A stretch of 64,000 bases of DNA from Desulfocapsa sp. (GCA_022712895.1 JAFLJS010000055.1:48628-112627), one strand, 5' to 3'; positions 34,920-44,747 are shown, counted from the first letter of the stretch. A program made the numbers and translations. Notes: a model not told the origin generated them from the letters alone.

Positions 34920-35003
34920 AAATATACTCCTGAGACGAATACTATCAGATTACGAATCGGACGAATATAATATATCTCAGCAGAAAAGAGAAGTATTATT
35001 TTG

Positions 35004-35804
35004 CTATTTGTCCGTGAAATTATCTCGGGCACTCAATACTAAAGGCCCATTTGCTGTGACAGCAACAGAATGCTCAAAATGGGCAGACACTTTTTTGTCT
35101 GCTGTAATCACAGTCCAACCATCACGAAGTACCTGTACCTTATGTGTTCCAAGATTTACCATGGGTTCTATGGCAACAACCATTCCTTCAATTAGTCTGG
35201 GTGTCTGACCCTTGCTTACAAAATTCGGTACTTCTGGCCCTTCATGTAAAGACGCTCCAATACCGTGTCCTACAAACTGTCGGACAATTGAAAACCCGTG
35301 CTTTTCAGCATGGTTCTGAACTGCCCTTGAAATATCGGCGATCCTGTTTCCAGGAACGACTTGTTCTATCGCAAGCATAAGAGATTCTTTGGTCACACGT
35401 AACAAATCTTGAACCGGTTTCTTTATGTTGCCAACGGGTATGGTAACAGCTGAATCCCCGTAAAAGCCTTTGTAACGAACACCAAAATCTACAGAGAGGA
35501 TATCCCCTTTTTTAAGCTTTCGTTTACGACTTGGTATACCATGAACAACTTCTTCATTAATAGAAACACAAAGGCTGCTGGGAAAGCCGTGATATCCTTT
35601 GAAGGCTGGAACTGAATTTCTCTTCAAACAGAGCTCTTCAGCCATTTTATCCAGTTCAAAGGTGGTTATCCCAGGCTCTGTAATGTCCAGTAGCATAGAA
35701 AGTGTTTCAGCAACTATCTGATTGGCATCCTGCATGATTTTAATTTCATCAGCAGTCTTCACCAATATGGATTTTGCGGATTGTTGCCCGCCAGCACCTG
35801 TCAT
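35004..35804 (-). CDS. map: Methionine aminopeptidase, type I
   Basis: 266 residues, pita-bread fold. The metal ligands are in SVDFGVRYKGFYGDSAVTIP (two Asp), the FVGHGIGASLHEGPEVPN stretch (His), GMVVAIEPMVNLG (Glu) and HFEHSVAVTANG (Glu). It removes the N-terminal Met of nascent proteins. The start at 35804 gives about 15 extra residues before the conserved VKTADEIKIMQDANQIVA. It follows secY by 12 bp; adk, often between the two, is absent. Confidence 0.96.
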   Translation of the reverse strand: MTGAGGQQSAKSILVKTADEIKIMQDANQIVAETLSMLLDITEPGITTFELDKMAEELCLKRNSVPAFKGYHGFPSSLCVSINEEVVHGIPSRKRKLKKGDILSVDFGVRYKGFYGDSAVTIPVGNIKKPVQDLLRVTKESLMLAIEQVVPGNRIADISRAVQNHAEKHGFSIVRQFVGHGIGASLHEGPEVPNFVSKGQTPRLIEGMVVAIEPMVNLGTHKVQVLRDGWTVITADKKVSAHFEHSVAVTANGPLVLSARDNFTDK

Positions 35805-35816
35805 GTAGTTACCCTT

Positions 35817-37112
35817 TTACTTCTTAGCACCTGACTTCATAAACCCTTCATAGTTAGTCATCACCATCTGCGATTGTGCTTTTGAAATGGTATCGATGGC
35901 TACACCTACGATGATTAGTAGTGCTGTTCCGCCAAAATAAAATGGCAGGTTAAATTTAGAGATAAGAATAGTTGGCAATACACAAACTGCACTGAGATAT
36001 ATTGCGCCAACAACCGTAAGTCTTGTCAGCACTTTATCGATAAAGTCTGCGGTTTTTCGGCCAGGACGAATACCTGGGACAAATCCACCATTCTTTTTCA
36101 GATTTTCTGCAACATCATCAGGCTTGAAGGTCACTGCCGTATAAAAGAAACAGAAGAAAACGATCATGGCGATGTATAAAGCATAGTAATAAACAGTACC
36201 TGGTGACATCGCAGCAGATACCTGCTGCACCCAGTCGATCTGAATAAACCCACCAATTGTCGCGGGAAACATCATAATCGAGGATGCGAAAATGGGAGGA
36301 ATTACACCGGCTATATTAATTTTAAGGGGAAGGTGTGAACTCTGTCCACCGTAAACCTTCCTTCCAACCACACGTTTAGCGTATTGGATGGGGATACGTC
36401 TCTGTGCAGTTTCAAAGAAAACTATGACTGCAACAACAGCGACCATAAAGGCACAGATCAGTGGAACAAAAAAGAGTGTAATTTCTCCGGCCTTAACTAA
36501 TTGAATGGAGTTTACAAGTGCAGAAGGCCCTCGGGAAACGATACCAGCAAAAATGATCAATGAGATACCGTTACCGATGCCTCGCTCAGTCATCTGTTCC
36601 CCAAGCCACATAATAAAAGACGTCCCTGCTGTGAGGGTAATCATCGTCATTACAATAAAAGGTGTACCTGGATTAAGGACAATGGGTTCACCACCGGGTC
36701 CAACCATGCTTTGCAGACCAGTTGCTATAAACGTACCCTGAATGATACTCAGGCCGACAGTTCCATAGCGCGTGTACTGAGTAATCTTTCTTTGACCAGC
36801 CTCACCCTCTTTCTTCAATGCCTCAAGCTGTGGAATAACAACAGTGAGTAATTGAATAATAATGGATGCGGAGATGTATGGCATGATACCAAGGGCGAAA
36901 ATGGAGAAATTCTCCAAGGCGCCACCGGAAAACATATTAAACATCCCAAAGATATTACCAGCATTTTTGGCAAAGAATGCGGCAAGGGCCTCTCCATTAA
37001 TACCGGGAGTTGGAACCTGCACGCCCATTCGATACACTGCAAGCATTGCCAGTGTAAAAAGTATCTTTTTCCTTAAATCTGGTGATTTCGCAGCATTCTG
37101 CAGTCCGCTCAT
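35817..37112 (-). CDS. secY: Protein translocase subunit SecY
   Basis: 431 residues with ten transmembrane helices. It has the N-terminal PDLRKKILFTLAMLAVYRMG, plug region GALENFSIFALGIMPYISAS, QYTRYGTVGLSIIQ, cytosolic loop YAKRVVGRKVYGGQSSHLPL and the C-terminal GFVPGIRPGRKTADFIDKVL. This is the protein-conducting channel of SecYEG in the inner membrane. It is the spc-operon gene after rplO. secE lies 26 kb away in this same window. Confidence 0.98.
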   Translation of the reverse strand: MSGLQNAAKSPDLRKKILFTLAMLAVYRMGVQVPTPGINGEALAAFFAKNAGNIFGMFNMFSGGALENFSIFALGIMPYISASIIIQLLTVVIPQLEALKKEGEAGQRKITQYTRYGTVGLSIIQGTFIATGLQSMVGPGGEPIVLNPGTPFIVMTMITLTAGTSFIMWLGEQMTERGIGNGISLIIFAGIVSRGPSALVNSIQLVKAGEITLFFVPLICAFMVAVVAVIVFFETAQRRIPIQYAKRVVGRKVYGGQSSHLPLKINIAGVIPPIFASSIMMFPATIGGFIQIDWVQQVSAAMSPGTVYYYALYIAMIVFFCFFYTAVTFKPDDVAENLKKNGGFVPGIRPGRKTADFIDKVLTRLTVVGAIYLSAVCVLPTILISKFNLPFYFGGTALLIIVGVAIDTISKAQSQMVMTNYEGFMKSGAKK

Positions 37113-37118
37113 AATGAA

Positions 37119-37568
37119 TTATTCCGCAGTAGCGCTGACGACTTTGCCGCCTGCAGCTTCAATCTTTGCTTTTGCACCAGCACTTACCTTGTCGACTGTA
37201 ACAGTGACAGCTTTGGTAATTTCGCCATTAGCAAGAATTTTTACAGGTAATCCTTTATTGGCAACACCAAGCTCAATAAGAGATGTAGTTGTCACATCAG
37301 ATGTATCTTCAAGCTTATCAAGTGTGCTTAAGGACACGAGGCTGAATTTTATTTTATTGATATTTGTAAAGCCACGCTTAGGGAGACGACGCTGTAATGG
37401 CATCTGTCCACCTTCAAATCCAGGTTTAATACCAGAACCGGAGCGCGATTTAAAACCCTTGTGTCCACGACCTGCGGTTTTTCCGTGGCCACTTCCGGGA
37501 CCTCGACCGAGACGTTTACGTTGTTTCCTAGCTCCTTTAACAGGAGAAAGATTTCCTAAATTAATCAT
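37119..37568 (-). CDS. rplO: 50S ribosomal protein L15
   Basis: 149 residues from the ATG at 37568, just after the rpmD stop with GAGGAGG upstream; the track start at 37601 lies inside rpmD. The N-terminus is MINLGNLSPVKGARKQRKRL, followed by GRGPGSGHGKTAGRGHKGFK, RSGSGIKPGFEGGQMPLQRR and LPKRGFTN, typical of L15. Late large-subunit assembly protein. It is followed by secY after 6 bp. Confidence 0.97.
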   Translation of the reverse strand: MINLGNLSPVKGARKQRKRLGRGPGSGHGKTAGRGHKGFKSRSGSGIKPGFEGGQMPLQRRLPKRGFTNINKIKFSLVSLSTLDKLEDTSDVTTTSLIELGVANKGLPVKILANGEITKAVTVTVDKVSAGAKAKIEAAGGKVVSATAE

Positions 37569-37569
37569 G

Positions 37570-37752
37570 TTAAGCCTCCTCGACGCGGACAAGATGTGCA
37601 ACTTTATTAAGCATCCCGCGCATTTCGGGGGTATCCTTACGAGTTACAGTCTTTTGCATTTTTGTCAGTCCAAGACCGATCAGTGTTGCCTGGATCTTTT
37701 TGGTACTGTCGATTCCGCTCTTGACGAGAGTAAATGTGATTGTATCCGACAT
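37570..37752 (-). CDS. rpmD: 50S ribosomal protein L30
   Basis: 60 residues: [40 protein letters not shown], ending [15 protein letters not shown]. This matches the small ferredoxin-like L30. It is preceded by a marked hairpin (37783-37828) that separates it from rpsE. The next start (rplO) is within 2 bp of its stop. Confidence 0.96.
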   Translation of the reverse strand: MSDTITFTLVKSGIDSTKKIQATLIGLGLTKMQKTVTRKDTPEMRGMLNKVAHLVRVEEA

Positions 37753-37782
37753 TTGACTACCCTTTACTCAATATAAATAGAT

Positions 37783-37828
37783 AAAAAAGCATAGCGTTTC
37801 CCACTAACAGTGGTTGAGGCCATGCTTT
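37783..37828 (-). promoter_or_regulatory. Hairpin with T-run between rpsE and rpmD
   Basis: On the minus strand AAAGCAT pairs with ATGCTTT across an inner stem CCACT-GTT-AGTGG, and the outer arm ends in six T residues. It has the look of a terminator or attenuator inside the spc operon, or of an mRNA processing site, six bases after the rpsE stop. Confidence 0.6.
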
Positions 37829-37833
37829 AAAAA

Positions 37834-38346
37834 TTAAGCCTGAATCTCTTCGACGGTTTTACCGCGCATTTCTGCAATTTTCTGTGCAGAACGAAGAGAA
37901 TGAAGACCTTCAATTGTAGCCTTAACCATATTATGCGGGTTGTGAGAACCTAAACATTTGGTGAGTACATTCTTTACACCAACTGCTTCAAGAACTGCAC
38001 GAACAGGACCACCAGCAATAAGGCCAGTACCTTCTGAGGCTGGTTTCAACAGAACCTTACCAGCACCATATCGACCTATAACCTGATGAGGAATTGATGC
38101 ATCGGTAAGCGATATAGAAGACATATCTTTTCTTGCCCTCTCAACACCCTTACGGATTGCCTCGGGTACAAGATTTGCTTTACCAAGACCGTAACCAACT
38201 TTACCTTTTCCGTCACCAACAACAACTATGGCACTAAAGCTGAACCGACGTCCACCTTTTACTACTTTGGCGACACGGTTAATAAATACGATTTTTTCAA
38301 TAAATTCGTCGGAACCTTCGTTCCTCGAACGTTTAAAATCTGCCAA
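37834..38346 (-). CDS. rpsE: 30S ribosomal protein S5
   Basis: 170 residues. [57 protein letters not shown] and [19 protein letters not shown] are S5 signatures. Its N-terminal dsRBD-like domain lies near the decoding site and affects accuracy. It lies between rplR and rpmD; a hairpin follows. Confidence 0.98.
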   Translation of the reverse strand: MADFKRSRNEGSDEFIEKIVFINRVAKVVKGGRRFSFSAIVVVGDGKGKVGYGLGKANLVPEAIRKGVERARKDMSSISLTDASIPHQVIGRYGAGKVLLKPASEGTGLIAGGPVRAVLEAVGVKNVLTKCLGSHNPHNMVKATIEGLHSLRSAQKIAEMRGKTVEEIQA

Positions 38347-38367
38347 GGGACACCCCCTAAATTAACG

Positions 38368-38730
38368 TTAAAATTGAAGACCGCCTTCCCGAGCTCCATC
38401 GGAAAGTGCTTTTACTCTACCGTGATAAATATAACCGCCACGATCAAAGGTAACTTTGCTGACACCTGCACTTTTGGCAGCTTCAGCAATCAATAATCCT
38501 ACCTTCTTTGCACTTCCGGTTTTATCAGTTTTCTCGCCTTCAAAAGCTTTATCTATTGTTGACATGGAAGCAAGAGTTCTGCCTACGGAGTCATCAATGA
38601 TTTGAGCATAAATATGTTTGTTACTTTTAAAGACTCTAAGACGCGGTTGATCACTGGTTCCAGTAATCTTTTTGCGAATGCGTCGGACACGTTTTGCCCT
38701 GGCTGTTGTCTTAGGATTCGTCTTAGCCAT
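38368..38730 (-). CDS. rplR: 50S ribosomal protein L18
   Basis: 120 residues: [58 protein letters not shown] and the [20 protein letters not shown] terminus. This is the 5S rRNA-binding L18. It is separated from rplF by 130 bp holding two-hairpin element C, whereas neighbouring genes are mostly 10-60 bp apart. Confidence 0.98.
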   Translation of the reverse strand: MAKTNPKTTARAKRVRRIRKKITGTSDQPRLRVFKSNKHIYAQIIDDSVGRTLASMSTIDKAFEGEKTDKTGSAKKVGLLIAEAAKSAGVSKVTFDRGGYIYHGRVKALSDGAREGGLQF

Positions 38731-38749
38731 TTTTCCTTACCATATTTTT

Positions 38750-38831
38750 AGTACCCTATTGAATTTGATTTTAATAAAAATAAAATTCAATAAGGTATTT
38801 ATACCGGCTAACCTCTCAACACCGGTGTTAG
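38750..38831 (+). repeat. Two-hairpin intergenic element, copy C (inside the spc operon)
   Basis: Hairpin 1 is long: AGTACCCTATTGAATTTG with ATTTT on the left, and AAAATAAAATTCAATAAGG then TATT on the right, about 20 pairs with two mismatches. TATACCGGCTAA follows, then hairpin 2 closes with ACCGGTGTTAG. The arms differ in sequence from copies A and B but pair fully. It occupies the rplF-rplR spacer. Confidence 0.7.
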
Positions 38832-38860
38832 AATTACAATCTATTATCGACAGTAATTGT

Positions 38861-39403
38861 TTAAGCAGCGGCTCCAGCCTTACCAACCTTGCGTACAATA
38901 TGTTCATCTTCGTATCGTATTCCTTTTCCTTTATAAGGTTCAGGTTTACGAACTTCGCGAATTTTTGCACTGGTCAGACCAAGCAGTTCCTTGTCGTTTG
39001 ATTCAACGATTATTTTAGTGTTTCCGTCGACAGTTACCTGTACACCTTCGGGAACGGGAAACTCTACCGGATTAGAATATCCAACATTCAATGTTAGAGT
39101 CTTGCCGGCCATGTTAACTTTATATCCTACGCCTTCAACAACAAGTGTCTTTTTAAATCCATTGCTAACACCAATAACCATATTGTTGATAAGACTTCTA
39201 GTCATTCCACGGAAAGCATTGGTACGCTTACTGTTATCCCTGTTCTCTACAATTATTTCCTGATCTTTCACAGAAACTTCGAGTTCAGGTAAAACTTTAC
39301 GTTCAAGTTTTCCGTTTTTACCACTTATTGATATAACCTGACCTTTGATATCAACCTTAATATCAGCAGGCACAGGAATAGGCATTTTTCCAATACGAGA
39401 CAT
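38861..39403 (-). CDS. rplF: 50S ribosomal protein L6
   Basis: 180 residues: SRIGKMPIPVPADIKVDIKG, GMTRSLINNMVIGVSNGFKK, LVVEGVGYKVNMAGKTLTLN and the C-terminal RKPEPYKGKGIRYEDEHIVR signature. It sits near the factor-binding site of the 50S. It lies between rpsH and rplR; downstream is repeat copy C. Confidence 0.98.
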   Translation of the reverse strand: MSRIGKMPIPVPADIKVDIKGQVISISGKNGKLERKVLPELEVSVKDQEIIVENRDNSKRTNAFRGMTRSLINNMVIGVSNGFKKTLVVEGVGYKVNMAGKTLTLNVGYSNPVEFPVPEGVQVTVDGNTKIIVESNDKELLGLTSAKIREVRKPEPYKGKGIRYEDEHIVRKVGKAGAAA

Positions 39404-39427
39404 GATTACCTCCGTTATTTGCTGGTC

Positions 39428-39826
39428 TTACCAGACCTCGCAAAGTATTTCACCGCCTACATTACTGGCCCTTGCGGTTCTATCAGTAATAACGCCCTTT
39501 GAACTTGAAAGGATGGCGATACCAAGACCGTTAAGTACTTTAGGTATACCATCAGCACCGGAATACTTACGTAACCCAGGCTTGCTAACACGTTTAATTC
39601 CGGTGATAACCGGTGTGTTATCCGCGTCGTATTTCAGTTCAATACTCAAAGTTCCCTGAGAACCATCGTTTTTAACTGAAAATGCGTTGATATAGCCTTC
39701 CTCTTTAAGGACCTTGGCAATATTAGCTTTTGTGTTGGATGATGGCATTTCAACTGTGTTAAACTTTGCCTTCAAACCATTTCGTATCCTGGTCAGCATA
39801 TCTGCCAGGGGATCGCTCATAGACAT
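39428..39826 (-). CDS. rpsH: 30S ribosomal protein S8
   Basis: 132 residues: [39 protein letters not shown], ending [20 protein letters not shown] and [12 protein letters not shown]8 organises the 16S central domain and represses the spc operon in E. coli. The start at 39826 has GGAG upstream; the methionine two codons on is an alternative. Confidence 0.98.
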   Translation of the reverse strand: MSMSDPLADMLTRIRNGLKAKFNTVEMPSSNTKANIAKVLKEEGYINAFSVKNDGSQGTLSIELKYDADNTPVITGIKRVSKPGLRKYSGADGIPKVLNGLGIAILSSSKGVITDRTARASNVGGEILCEVW

Positions 39827-39876
39827 GGCGAACTCTCCTATCTTATAAAAATATTATGTTCTAGCGACATTAACGG

Positions 39877-40062
39877 TTACCAGGATGACTTCGTCACACC
39901 GGTTACCAAACCACTAGATGCCAACTTACGAAAACAGATCCGGCACATGCCGAACTTACGAATAAATGCTTTCGGGCGTCCACAAAGAGGACATCTGTTA
40001 TACTTCCGAACCGCAAATTTTGGCGTTCTTTTTGCTTTCGCAATGAGAGATTTCTTAGCCAA
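39877..40062 (-). CDS. rpsZ: 30S ribosomal protein S14, zinc-binding short form
   Basis: 61 residues with ligands [10 protein letters not shown] and CRICFRKLA. This is the Zn-containing type (rpsZ), not the about 100-residue zinc-free form of enterics. It begins [20 protein letters not shown]. It binds 16S H31/H43 in the 30S head. It lies in the normal place between rplE and rpsH. Confidence 0.97.
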   Translation of the reverse strand: MAKKSLIAKAKRTPKFAVRKYNRCPLCGRPKAFIRKFGMCRICFRKLASSGLVTGVTKSSW

Positions 40063-40105
40063 ACCGACCTCCAGTTACTTAAATCTAAAGTTAATTACTA
40101 ATGAA

Positions 40106-40645
40106 TCAGCGTTTGAACGGCATACCAAGATGTTTGAGAAGGCTTCTAGCCTCATCATCACTTCCAGCCGTTGTTACAATGCTAATATTTAATCCTTTAA
40201 TTTTATCAATTTTGTCGAAATCAATCTCAGGAAAAATAATTTGCTCCTTAACACCCATTGAAAAATTTCCACGTCCATCAAATGACTTGGGAGAAACTCC
40301 GCGGAAATCACGTACCCGGGGAAGAGCAATATTTACAAGCTTACTGTAAAAGTCATACATCGCATCGGCTCGCAATGTAACACGACAGCCGATAGGCATT
40401 CCTTCTCTCAGTTTAAATCCTGCTATAGACTTTTTTGCTTTGGTGACGACAGCTTTACGTCCAGCAATACGAGTCAGTTCTTCAACTGCTCCATCAATAA
40501 TTTTTGGATTTTGAACTGCCTCACCTAGTCCCATGTTAAGGACTATTTTCTCAAGCTTCGGAATCTGCATGACATTGGTGTAGCCAAATTCCTTCTGCAG
40601 AGCCGGTTTACATTCATTATTATAATGGTCTTTCAGCGTACCCAT
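40106..40645 (-). CDS. rplE: 50S ribosomal protein L5
   Basis: 179 residues: [59 protein letters not shown] and [20 protein letters not shown]. Binds 5S rRNA and P-site tRNA in the central protuberance. It lies between rplX and rpsZ. Confidence 0.98.
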   Translation of the reverse strand: MGTLKDHYNNECKPALQKEFGYTNVMQIPKLEKIVLNMGLGEAVQNPKIIDGAVEELTRIAGRKAVVTKAKKSIAGFKLREGMPIGCRVTLRADAMYDFYSKLVNIALPRVRDFRGVSPKSFDGRGNFSMGVKEQIIFPEIDFDKIDKIKGLNISIVTTAGSDDEARSLLKHLGMPFKR

Positions 40646-40672
40646 TTGATACTCCTGGCGATTGCCTGGTTA

Positions 40673-41005
40673 CTATTTGCTCTCGATGGATTCGCCGCAG
40701 CTTTTACAAAAGCGAACTTTTGTTCCATCTTCTAAGAATTTTTTGCCAACCTTTCCGGTTTTGGTACACTCTGGACATATTAACTGCAGATTGGAAATGT
40801 GAATACTTGCTTCACGATTGACTATCTGTCCCTGCTGGTTCATCTCGGTAGGCTTGGTATGACGTTTGATCATATTAATGCGTTCAACCAGTACTCTGTC
40901 TTTCTCAGGAAATACCTGGAGAATTTTACCAACGCGTCCCTTGTCCTTTCCTGCTATTACTTCTACCTGATCATCTTTCTTCAGGTATGTTATTCCCTTT
41001 GCCAT
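40673..41005 (-). CDS. rplX: 50S ribosomal protein L24
   Basis: About 110 residues from the ATG at 41005 ([20 protein letters not shown]). It has a KOW motif ([20 protein letters not shown]), then [20 protein letters not shown] and a C-terminal [11 protein letters not shown]...CKSCGE zinc-finger-like pair present in many L24 proteins. Early 50S assembly initiator. Confidence 0.96.
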   Translation of the reverse strand: MAKGITYLKKDDQVEVIAGKDKGRVGKILQVFPEKDRVLVERINMIKRHTKPTEMNQQGQIVNREASIHISNLQLICPECTKTGKVGKKFLEDGTKVRFCKSCGESIESK

Positions 41006-41061
41006 TTTCAGCACCTTTTATTAAAACCGCCAGTACGGCGAGTTTACTTGCTTAACTCGTT

Positions 41062-41430
41062 TTATAACGCCTCGGGCGCAAGAGATATTATTTTCATAAA
41101 TCCCTGATTACGTAACTCTCTAGCAACAGGGCCAAAAATTCGTGTACCAACTGGCTCACCGTTAGCAGCAAGAATAACGGCTGCATTATCGTCAAATTTG
41201 ACCCAGGTATCATCCATACGTCTCATCTCTTTAACAGTACGAACAACCACTGCTTTCAAGACGTCACCTTTTTTCACTTTCGCATTGGGCAGGGCTTCTT
41301 TCACGGTTACCACGATAACATCACCAATACCGGCATAACGTCGTCTGGTTCCGCCGAGTACTCTAATGCAGAGTACCTTTTTTGCACCTGAATTGTCTGC
41401 GACATTCAGTACTGTTTCACTTTGTATCAT
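41062..41430 (-). CDS. rplN: 50S ribosomal protein L14
   Basis: 122 residues: [40 protein letters not shown] and [20 protein letters not shown], all L14 hallmarks. Forms an intersubunit bridge. It lies between rpsQ and rplX. Confidence 0.98.
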   Translation of the reverse strand: MIQSETVLNVADNSGAKKVLCIRVLGGTRRRYAGIGDVIVVTVKEALPNAKVKKGDVLKAVVVRTVKEMRRMDDTWVKFDDNAAVILAANGEPVGTRIFGPVARELRNQGFMKIISLAPEAL

Positions 41431-41483
41431 AATTTCACCTGATAAATAATCAGTTGCTAATCAAAAATAGTGGAGTTTATCGG

Positions 41484-41747
41484 TTAAACAATCGCCTGAC
41501 GAACGATTTCGCGTAGACGCCATCTCTTTTTCTTGCTCAAGGGACGACACTCTTCAATGTTAACGATATCTCCAATGTTACAGGTATTTTCAGGATCATC
41601 AGCGAGATACTTGACACTTGTTTTAACATATTTGCCGTAGAACTTATGCTTTACAGTTCTTTCAACACGGACAACAATGCTTTTTTCCATTTTATTGCTG
41701 ACAACAGTTCCGGTCCTGCTCTTCTTATTTTTTTTTGTCTCACTCAT
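41484..41747 (-). CDS. rpsQ: 30S ribosomal protein S17
   Basis: 87 residues: KSRTGTVVSNKMEKSIVVRV, KFYGKYVKTSVKYLADDPEN, TCNIGDIVNIEECRPLSKKK and RWRLREIV, an OB-fold S17. Primary 16S-binding protein of the 30S body. It lies between rpmC and rplN. Confidence 0.98.
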   Translation of the reverse strand: MSETKKNKKSRTGTVVSNKMEKSIVVRVERTVKHKFYGKYVKTSVKYLADDPENTCNIGDIVNIEECRPLSKKKRWRLREIVRQAIV

Positions 41748-41809
41748 AATTCACTCAATTTGAGTAATAATAACTCTATACTACGTTATTGTTTTTTGTA
41801 TTGTACTCT

Positions 41810-41992
41810 TCAATTCTCATTAAAAAGAGTATTGATACGGGCAACATCTTTTCGAAGTTTCTTAATACTGGATGTATTCTCAAGGGGACGAATTTTATGT
41901 TGAAAGCTAAGATTGGAAATCTCATCTTTCAGGTCAACCAGCTTTTTCTGGAGATCATCGTTGGACATTGAGCGCAATTCAGTCATGTTCAT
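41810..41992 (-). CDS. rpmC: 50S ribosomal protein L29
   Basis: 60 residues of two helices: [40 protein letters not shown] and [13 protein letters not shown]. It sits at the tunnel exit near trigger-factor and SRP sites. The start has GGAGC upstream and overlaps the rplP stop (ATGA). Confidence 0.96.
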   Translation of the reverse strand: MNMTELRSMSNDDLQKKLVDLKDEISNLSFQHKIRPLENTSSIKKLRKDVARINTLFNEN

Positions 41993-42405
41993 AATGTGCT
42001 CCTTTTCGTGATCACCTTCGTTCTAAAAGGAAGTTTTGCTCCGGCAAGGGTCAAAGCCTTAATAGCAAGCTCTTCTTCAACACCAGCAAGTTCATAAATG
42101 ATTTTCCCTGGTTTGGTAACAGCGACCCAATGGTCTGGTGCTCCTTTACCTTTACCCATTCGTGTTTCAGCAGGTTTGGAAGTAACTGGCTTGTCGGGAA
42201 ATACCCGAATCCATACCTGACCGCCACGCTTAATTTTTCTGTTAATAGCAATACGAGCAGCTTCAATTTGCTGAGAAGTAAGTTTACCCTGCTCCACAGC
42301 TTTCAAGGCATATTCGCCAAAGGAGATTGTGGAACCACGGTAAGCCTTACCGCGGTTCTTCCCCTTAAAGACTTTTCTATGTTTGACCTTTTTAGGACTT
42401 AACAT
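41989..42405 (-). CDS. rplP: 50S ribosomal protein L16
   Basis: 138 residues: [80 protein letters not shown]. The [17 protein letters not shown] loop reaches the A-site tRNA elbow. It overlaps rpmC by 4 bp and follows rpsC by 54 bp. Confidence 0.98.
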   Translation of the reverse strand: MLSPKKVKHRKVFKGKNRGKAYRGSTISFGEYALKAVEQGKLTSQQIEAARIAINRKIKRGGQVWIRVFPDKPVTSKPAETRMGKGKGAPDHWVAVTKPGKIIYELAGVEEELAIKALTLAGAKLPFRTKVITKRSTL

Positions 42406-42459
42406 GATTAAACTCCGATATAATTAAAGAATTTTCAAAAGATGAAACGTAATCAGATT

Positions 42460-43107
42460 TTATGTGTCCTGAACTTCGTTCTTTTTCAGAACTTCACCTT
42501 TGAAGATCCATACTTTAATTCCAATGATACCATATGTTGTATTGGCCTCGGCAAGCGCATAGTCAACATCTGCACGAAGAGTGTGCAGTGGAACTCTACC
42601 TTCACGAACCCATTCACAACGAGACATCTCAGCTCCACCCAAACGTCCGGAACAGGAAATTTTGATTCCCTTAACACCGAAACGTTGAGCTGAAGTAACA
42701 GCTTTTTTCATGGCACGTCGAAACGCTACCCTTCTTACAAGCTGTTGAGCGATGTTATCAGCGACTAGCTGTGCATCAGCTTCTGGACGTCGAACTTCCT
42801 GGATATCTATAACAACCTTACGATTGATCAGTTGTTCTAGATCTTTTTTCAGTAGTTCAATCTCTGATCCCTTCTTTCCAATCACAATTCCTGGACGAGC
42901 AGTGAAGAGTTTCACACGAACCTTCTCTCCAGTACGCTCAAGAATAATTTTGGAGAGACTCGCATGTGAAAGACGACTCTTCAGGAATTTTCTGATTTTC
43001 TGATCTTCTATGAGATTTCTCGAGTAGTCCTTATCGGCATACCAGATTGAGTCCCATGTACGAGTAATATTAAGTCTGATCCCTAACGGGTTAACTTTTT
43101 GCCCCAA
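42460..43107 (-). CDS. rpsC: 30S ribosomal protein S3 (TTG start)
   Basis: 215 residues if begun at the TTG at 43107, which gives the canonical (M)[19 protein letters not shown] and has GGAGG seven bases upstream. The track's ATG at 43161 adds 18 residues that no S3 has. KH domain: [20 protein letters not shown]. The C-terminal half has [20 protein letters not shown] and [20 protein letters not shown]. It lies at the mRNA entry tunnel with helicase role. The rare start codon is an oddity in a high-expression gene. Confidence 0.96.
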   Translation of the reverse strand: MGQKVNPLGIRLNITRTWDSIWYADKDYSRNLIEDQKIRKFLKSRLSHASLSKIILERTGEKVRVKLFTARPGIVIGKKGSEIELLKKDLEQLINRKVVIDIQEVRRPEADAQLVADNIAQQLVRRVAFRRAMKKAVTSAQRFGVKGIKISCSGRLGGAEMSRCEWVREGRVPLHTLRADVDYALAEANTTYGIIGIKVWIFKGEVLKKNEVQDT

Positions 43108-43188
43108 AATAATCCTCCAGCAAATCGCTTGTTCTATATAAATGAAAAAAATGTGAGTCATACCCTTTACAGTGATTCTTGTAAAGGA

Positions 43189-43521
43189 TTATTCTTCATC
43201 AAGAATAACTGTAATATGACTTGTACGTTTAATAATTGATGTGGCACGTCCCATAGCACGAGGTCGGATTCTCTTAAAAGAGGGTCCTCCATCGATGAAA
43301 ACTGTTTTCACATACAGGTTATCAACATCGATCTGGTCATCCTGAGTCGCATTGGCAACTGCAGATTCAATGACCTTACGTAAAATTGATGCACCTTTTT
43401 TCGGCATAAAGCGAAGGGTGGTGATTGCCTTATCAGCGCTCATACCCCGAACTACGTCCGCAACAAGTCTTGCTTTTTGGGGGGAGATTCTGATACGTCT
43501 CCCAACTGCGCGAGCTTCCAT
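43189..43521 (-). CDS. rplV: 50S ribosomal protein L22
   Basis: 110 residues: VGRRIRISPQKARLVADVVR, ALTTLRFMPKKGASILRK-like middle (here AITTLRFMPKKGASILRKVI), and the beta-hairpin end FKRIRPRAMGRATSIIKRTS. Its loop lines the exit tunnel (macrolide site). It lies between rpsS and rpsC. Confidence 0.97.
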   Translation of the reverse strand: MEARAVGRRIRISPQKARLVADVVRGMSADKAITTLRFMPKKGASILRKVIESAVANATQDDQIDVDNLYVKTVFIDGGPSFKRIRPRAMGRATSIIKRTSHITVILDEE

Positions 43522-43551
43522 AATTATACACTCCTGCTGATTCTTATTGCT

Positions 43552-43827
43552 TTATTTACGAGATTTCCTATCAGAGGCATGGCCGTAAAATGTTCTGGTG
43601 GGTGAAAACTCACCAAGCTTGTGGCCAACCATATTCTCTGAAACAAATACCGGGATAAATTTTCTCCCGTTATGTACTGCGAAGGTCAAACCAACCATCT
43701 CTGGAGAGATGTCAGATCGCCTGGACCAGGTTTTAATAACCTTGCGAGATCCATTTTCAATTGCAGAGTCTACTTTGTTCTGCAGATGATCATCGATAAA
43801 AGGTCCTTTCTTGACTGAACGAGCCAT
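43552..43827 (-). CDS. rpsS: 30S ribosomal protein S19
   Basis: 91 residues: [60 protein letters not shown] and [16 protein letters not shown]. Head protein contacting L5 across the interface. It lies between rplB and rplV. Confidence 0.98.
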   Translation of the reverse strand: MARSVKKGPFIDDHLQNKVDSAIENGSRKVIKTWSRRSDISPEMVGLTFAVHNGRKFIPVFVSENMVGHKLGEFSPTRTFYGHASDRKSRK

Positions 43828-43842
43828 AGTCTAATCCTCTAA

Positions 43843-44667
43843 TTAACGTCTTTTCTTAATGATATATTTATCGGACTGAGTGTTCTTTCTAGTCTTGTAA
43901 CCCTTCGTTGGGTAACCCCATGGAGTACATGGATGACGACCACCTGAACTCTTTCCTTCACCACCACCCATCGGATGATCAACGGGATTCATGGCAACAC
44001 CACGGACATGAGGACGTTTACCCAACCAGCGTTTACGACCGGCTTTACCGAGCTTTTGGCTCTCATGTTCACGGTTACCAACCTGTCCGATACATGCCCG
44101 GCACAGTTTGTGAAATTTGCGAACTTCACCGGATGGCAGACGAACCATAACATAGGTTCCTTCTTTGGCCATAAGCTGCGCAGAAACACCGGCACTTCGT
44201 ACCAGTTGACCGCCCTTACCAATCTTCATTTCAATATTATGAAGAAGGGTACCGAGGGGGATATTTTCCAGCGGCAGACAGTTACCGGGTTTTATATCGG
44301 CATTTTCGCCTGCAATTACCTGATCGCCAACAGCAATTCCGGCAGGTGCAAGGATATAAGTTTTTTCACCATCAATATAGGAGAGAAGTGCAATATTTGC
44401 GCTTCTGTTTGGATCATATTCAATGGAGATAACCTTAGCAGTGATATCAGTCTTGTTACGCTTGAAATCAATGATACGGTATTTCCGTTTATGACCACCA
44501 CCGATATGACGGGAAGTGATTCGTCCGTAATTATTACGTCCACCTGTTTTTGACAGCGGTGCAAGGAGAGACTTTTCAGGTCCCTGCTTTGACAATTCAG
44601 TATTCTGAATTGACACATGATGTCGTTTACCCGGTGACGTGGGTCTATATTTCTTAATTGTAATCAT
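43843..44667 (-). CDS. rplB: 50S ribosomal protein L2
   Basis: 274 residues: [38 protein letters not shown], the C-terminal catalytic-region loop [20 protein letters not shown] (conserved His) and [20 protein letters not shown]2 is needed for subunit joining and peptidyl transfer. It lies between rplW and rpsS. Confidence 0.98.
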   Translation of the reverse strand: MITIKKYRPTSPGKRHHVSIQNTELSKQGPEKSLLAPLSKTGGRNNYGRITSRHIGGGHKRKYRIIDFKRNKTDITAKVISIEYDPNRSANIALLSYIDGEKTYILAPAGIAVGDQVIAGENADIKPGNCLPLENIPLGTLLHNIEMKIGKGGQLVRSAGVSAQLMAKEGTYVMVRLPSGEVRKFHKLCRACIGQVGNREHESQKLGKAGRKRWLGKRPHVRGVAMNPVDHPMGGGEGKSSGGRHPCTPWGYPTKGYKTRKNTQSDKYIIKKRR

Positions 44668-44747
44668 TATCTAATCGCTCCATCAAGGCTAATTGGATTG
44701 ATAGCTCTACTAAATTCATATACTGGTAGCAGCTGCTTTATTGTTTA

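Noticed and set aside
36862-37776. 304-aa plus-strand ORF opposite secY/rplO/rpmD
   Set aside because: Antisense shadow of three certain ribosomal-operon genes; its sequence is the complement of their conserved codons.
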